A stretch of DNA of 16,735 nucleotides, taken from Bacteroidales bacterium UBA7574 (GTDB taxonomy: Bacteria; Bacteroidota; Bacteroidia; Bacteroidales; Paludibacteraceae). The stretch lies in assembly GCA_002479035.1 (NCBI GenBank), contig DLLA01000012.1, forward strand, positions 11,469 to 28,203. Direction: 5' to 3'. Each line of letters starts with the position of its first letter. Positions within the stretch are counted from its first letter, which is position 1. The notes below the pieces were generated by a model. That model was not told the DNA's origin. It worked only from the letters and a program-made list of their open reading frames with translations, and did no database searches. Of the stretch, positions 14,843-16,735 are shown piece by piece. The translations under genes were made by a program, and so were the position numbers.

Positions 14843-14875
14843 CCGAGACCTTACCGAGACCTTGCCGAGAGGTTA
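14843..14875. repeat. Triplet 11-bp repeat, unit CCGAGACCTTR (array C)
   Basis: Three copies start at 14843, 14854 and 14865: CCGAGACCTTA, CCGAGACCTTG and CCGAGAGGTTA. The period is exactly 11 bp. The array fills the 43-bp gap between the convergent folC stop and the secreted-protein stop. It might act in transcription termination for both genes, but no clear stem plus T-run is present. Confidence 0.85.
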
Positions 14876-14880
14876 GCGGG

Positions 14881-15717
14881 TTAGATTTCCTTGCCGAGGG
14901 CATTGTATTTCTTGTCGCCCCGAATGACTATCAGTTGCCCGTTTTCCATGCGTTTATAGGCTTTGGTAGTGTTGGAAGAGGTGGTTTGCGGCAGGTCCGT
15001 AGCGGATGTACGGGCTACGGCTTCTTCCCATGTGGTGGCTACACGAATACCGTCAATCACCAGCCAAGTATCATTGTCAAAGCCTCGAAGCACAATGTTA
15101 GCCGGTTCAATATCCGGTTTCTCGGTGTCTGACAAAGGACCGATAAGCGGTTTCTCGGGTTGCTCTGCCGGCATGGCGGAAAAAGCATAGAGTGATACTT
15201 GATCGTTGGTCTCGGGCAATATGGAATAGCGTAGCACAACCAGGTAAACCCGTTGACCGTCAAGCATTTCAGTTGCATACACAGCCTTCTGATTGTCACC
15301 GAAAGTCAGTCCCAATTGATAGTCTTCGTTTATCGAGACAAGCCCCATAAAGTTATACTCTGTTGTCTTGTCATCACGCAGCGACAAGAAATAGCCCTTC
15401 TTGGCGACAATGGATGGCTGAAACAGAAATGCCACATACACGTCTCCTGTTTGTGGTACACTTTTGAATTTCAGTTGCGGTTGTGCGCTGCCGGTCTTGG
15501 TATCTATGAGTGCGGCATTGCCTATATCGGAGCAAAGATAATCATTGAATTTCAGTCCGTTAGTGATTGTGACAGACGTGACAGCATCATAGGGAGTCGT
15601 CCATCCGCATGAGGTAAGCGGGGTTCCCACAGGGTAGTCAAAATTCTCCGTCAGCAGTGTATCCGCATAAGCGAGAGGGCATACACACAATAGCACATAT
15701 AGTAAAAAACGCTTCAT
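14881..15717 (-). CDS. Secreted beta-rich protein with short C-terminal sorting-like motif
   Basis: The product has 278 residues. A signal peptide (MKRFLLYVLLCVCPLAYA) is followed by LLTENFDYPVGTPLTSCGW, an opening often seen in secreted Bacteroidota proteins with a concanavalin/LamG-like fold. The central part is beta-rich (VYVAFLFQPS, GYFLSLRDDK, YLVVLRYSI, WLVIDGIRVA). The last 30 residues, after a Ser/Thr-rich spacer (TSSNTTK), carry AYKRMENGQLIVIRG and end YNALGKEI. This resembles the short C-terminal motifs that replace or abbreviate the type IX sorting domain in many Bacteroidales secreted proteins. Export by that route is inferred. No catalytic residues were recognised. It is transcribed divergently from the response regulator gene; I did not find a convincing promoter in its own direction. 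The ATG at 15717 is fixed by the signal peptide. Confidence 0.82.
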   Translation of the reverse strand: MKRFLLYVLLCVCPLAYADTLLTENFDYPVGTPLTSCGWTTPYDAVTSVTITNGLKFNDYLCSDIGNAALIDTKTGSAQPQLKFKSVPQTGDVYVAFLFQPSIVAKKGYFLSLRDDKTTEYNFMGLVSINEDYQLGLTFGDNQKAVYATEMLDGQRVYLVVLRYSILPETNDQVSLYAFSAMPAEQPEKPLIGPLSDTEKPDIEPANIVLRGFDNDTWLVIDGIRVATTWEEAVARTSATDLPQTTSSNTTKAYKRMENGQLIVIRGDKKYNALGKEI

Positions 15718-15825
15718 AATCCGGCAATTTCTGTTTTGTCAGTATATAGTTAAGTTGGCAGGAACGCCCCACCGCACGCCTACCATACAAAAACCGTGCA
15801 AAAACGTGACTTCTGTTGCGATTTC

Positions 15826-15856
15826 TTGGAAAAATGCAAAAAAAGTATTACCTTTG
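15826..15856 (+). promoter_or_regulatory. Bacteroidota-type promoter for the response regulator
   Basis: TTGG (15826-15829), a 19-bp spacer and TACCTTTG (15849-15856) fit the Bacteroidota consensus. The spacer is A-rich. A start near 15863 would leave a short leader before the ATG at 15881. Confidence 0.7.
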
Positions 15857-15880
15857 CACGCAATATAAATCCGATTAACT

Positions 15881-16735
15881 ATGGCAAAGATTTTGGTGAT
15901 TGATGATGAGCGCGCTATTCGCAACACTCTCAAGGAGATTTTAGAGTTCGAGGGCTACACAGTAGAAGTGGCGGAGAATGGTCAGCAGGGGCTGGAAAAA
16001 GCACTTGCCGGTGTTTACAACCTCATATTCACCGACATCAAAATGCCCGAGATGGACGGGTTGGAGTTCCTGACCGCCTATCATAATGGTGTTCAACAAG
16101 TGGGCGGCGAGGATGTGCCTGTGGTGATGATTTCCGGGCACGGCACGGTAGAGACGGCTGTAGAGGCTCTGAAAAACGGAGCATTTGACTTCATAGAGAA
16201 GCCGTTGGATCTCAATCGTCTGCTGCTGACCACCAAGCATGCGTTGGATCATAAGTCGTTGGTACAGGAGACCAAAGTGCTGCGCAAGAAAGTGGGCTCG
16301 AAAAACCAGATGATAGGCGAGAGTCCTGCCATTATGCACGTGCGCGCAATCATAGACAAGGTGGCACCTACTGAGGCGCGTGTACTCATCACGGGTTCCA
16401 ATGGTACGGGTAAAGAAGTAGTGGCACATCTGATACACGAGAACAGTGCACGTGCCAATGGGCCTATGGTGGAGGTGAACTGTGCGGCTATACCGAGCGA
16501 ACTGATTGAGAGTGAGTTGTTTGGGCACATGAAAGGCAGTTTCACAGGAGCGGTGAAAGACCGTGCAGGCAAGTTTGAGCAAGCCGATGGCGGCACATTG
16601 TTCTTGGACGAGATAGGCGATATGAGTCTCAGTGCCCAAACAAAGGTGTTGCGGGCATTGCAGGAGAACGAGATTACGCGCGTGGGTAGCGACAAGACCA
16701 TCAAGGTGAATGTGCGTGTGATAGCCGCCACCAAG
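15881..16735 (+). CDS. NtrC-family sigma-54-dependent response regulator (3' partial)
   Basis: The frame runs from ATG 15881 to the right edge without a stop (285 codons). Residues 1-120 are a receiver domain: acidic pair D8/D9, phospho-acceptor D52 in [11 protein letters not shown], the conserved Ser/Thr at MISGHGT, and K107 in EKP. Residues 145-285 are the start of a sigma-54 AAA+ domain: Walker A GSNGTGKE (172-179), [18 protein letters not shown], the sigma-54 contact loop GSFTGA (219-224; the usual loop is GAFTGA), Walker [13 protein letters not shown] (237-248), and [19 protein letters not shown]. The remainder of the ATPase and the expected Fis-type DNA-binding domain lie beyond the window. 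It should activate sigma-54 promoters after phosphorylation by an unidentified kinase. It is divergent from the secreted-protein gene, but a regulatory link is not shown. Confidence 0.95.
   Translation, partial: MAKILVIDDERAIRNTLKEILEFEGYTVEVAENGQQGLEKALAGVYNLIFTDIKMPEMDGLEFLTAYHNGVQQVGGEDVPVVMISGHGTVETAVEALKNGAFDFIEKPLDLNRLLLTTKHALDHKSLVQETKVLRKKVGSKNQMIGESPAIMHVRAIIDKVAPTEARVLITGSNGTGKEVVAHLIHENSARANGPMVEVNCAAIPSELIESELFGHMKGSFTGAVKDRAGKFEQADGGTLFLDEIGDMSLSAQTKVLRALQENEITRVGSDKTIKVNVRVIAATK

Noticed and set aside
16249..16734. Minus-strand frames at the right end (15941-16639 and 16249-16734)
   Set aside because: They are opposite a textbook NtrC-family receiver plus AAA+ sequence that runs off the window on the plus strand.

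Overview
The window reads as chromosomal DNA of a Bacteroidales-type bacterium (phylum Bacteroidota). Three observations support this. Four intergenic regions carry the Bacteroidota sigma-factor promoter (TTG-type -33 box, 19-20 bp spacer, TAnnTTTG -7 box). The proteins have Bacteroidales character: a long DnaE, a TolC/HlyD/two-permease export operon, a Bacteroidales-type P-loop ATPase and secreted proteins with sorting-type C-termini. Start codons are preceded by A-rich leaders rather than strong Shine-Dalgarno sequences. No tRNA, rRNA, CRISPR array or insertion sequence was recognised.

Layout. (1) Positions 2-1312, plus strand: the 3' part of a large repetitive secreted or surface protein whose start lies outside the window. 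(2) Positions 1434-5932, minus strand: a small four-helix membrane protein followed by dnaE, the replicative DNA polymerase, apparently one transcription unit driven from about 5997-5967. (3) Positions 5933-6488: a divergent intergenic region with a promoter for each side and a 61-bp pair of inverted repeats. (4) Positions 6489-12247, plus strand: an export operon of lipoprotein, TolC-type outer-membrane channel, HlyD-type periplasmic adaptor and two ABC-2-type permeases. No ATPase gene and no regulator gene is present in this cluster. (5) Positions 12286-14837, plus strand: a P-loop ATPase with its own promoter and a 5'-leader hairpin, followed 11 bp later by folC (folate biosynthesis). (6) Positions 14881-15717, minus strand: a small secreted protein. 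(7) Positions 15881-16735, plus strand: the N-terminal 285 codons of an NtrC-family sigma-54 response regulator, cut by the window edge.

How the genes work together. The export operon should form a tripartite envelope machine: permeases in the inner membrane, adaptor across the periplasm, TolC-like channel in the outer membrane, and the lipoprotein as a possible accessory part. Energy must come from an ATPase encoded elsewhere, if the machine is a true ABC exporter. dnaE and folC are housekeeping genes.

The least explained signals are non-coding. Three separate triplet arrays with an exact 11-bp period occur: two in the tolC-hlyD gap and one between the convergent folC and secreted-protein genes. 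Paired 12-5-12 inverted repeats lie upstream of the export-operon promoter, with their centres 32 bp apart. An inverted repeat with a duplicated right arm sits at the predicted 5' end of the ATPase mRNA. No wholly new multi-gene system can be demonstrated from the sequence alone; these non-coding elements and the ATPase-less exporter with its lipoprotein are the best candidates.
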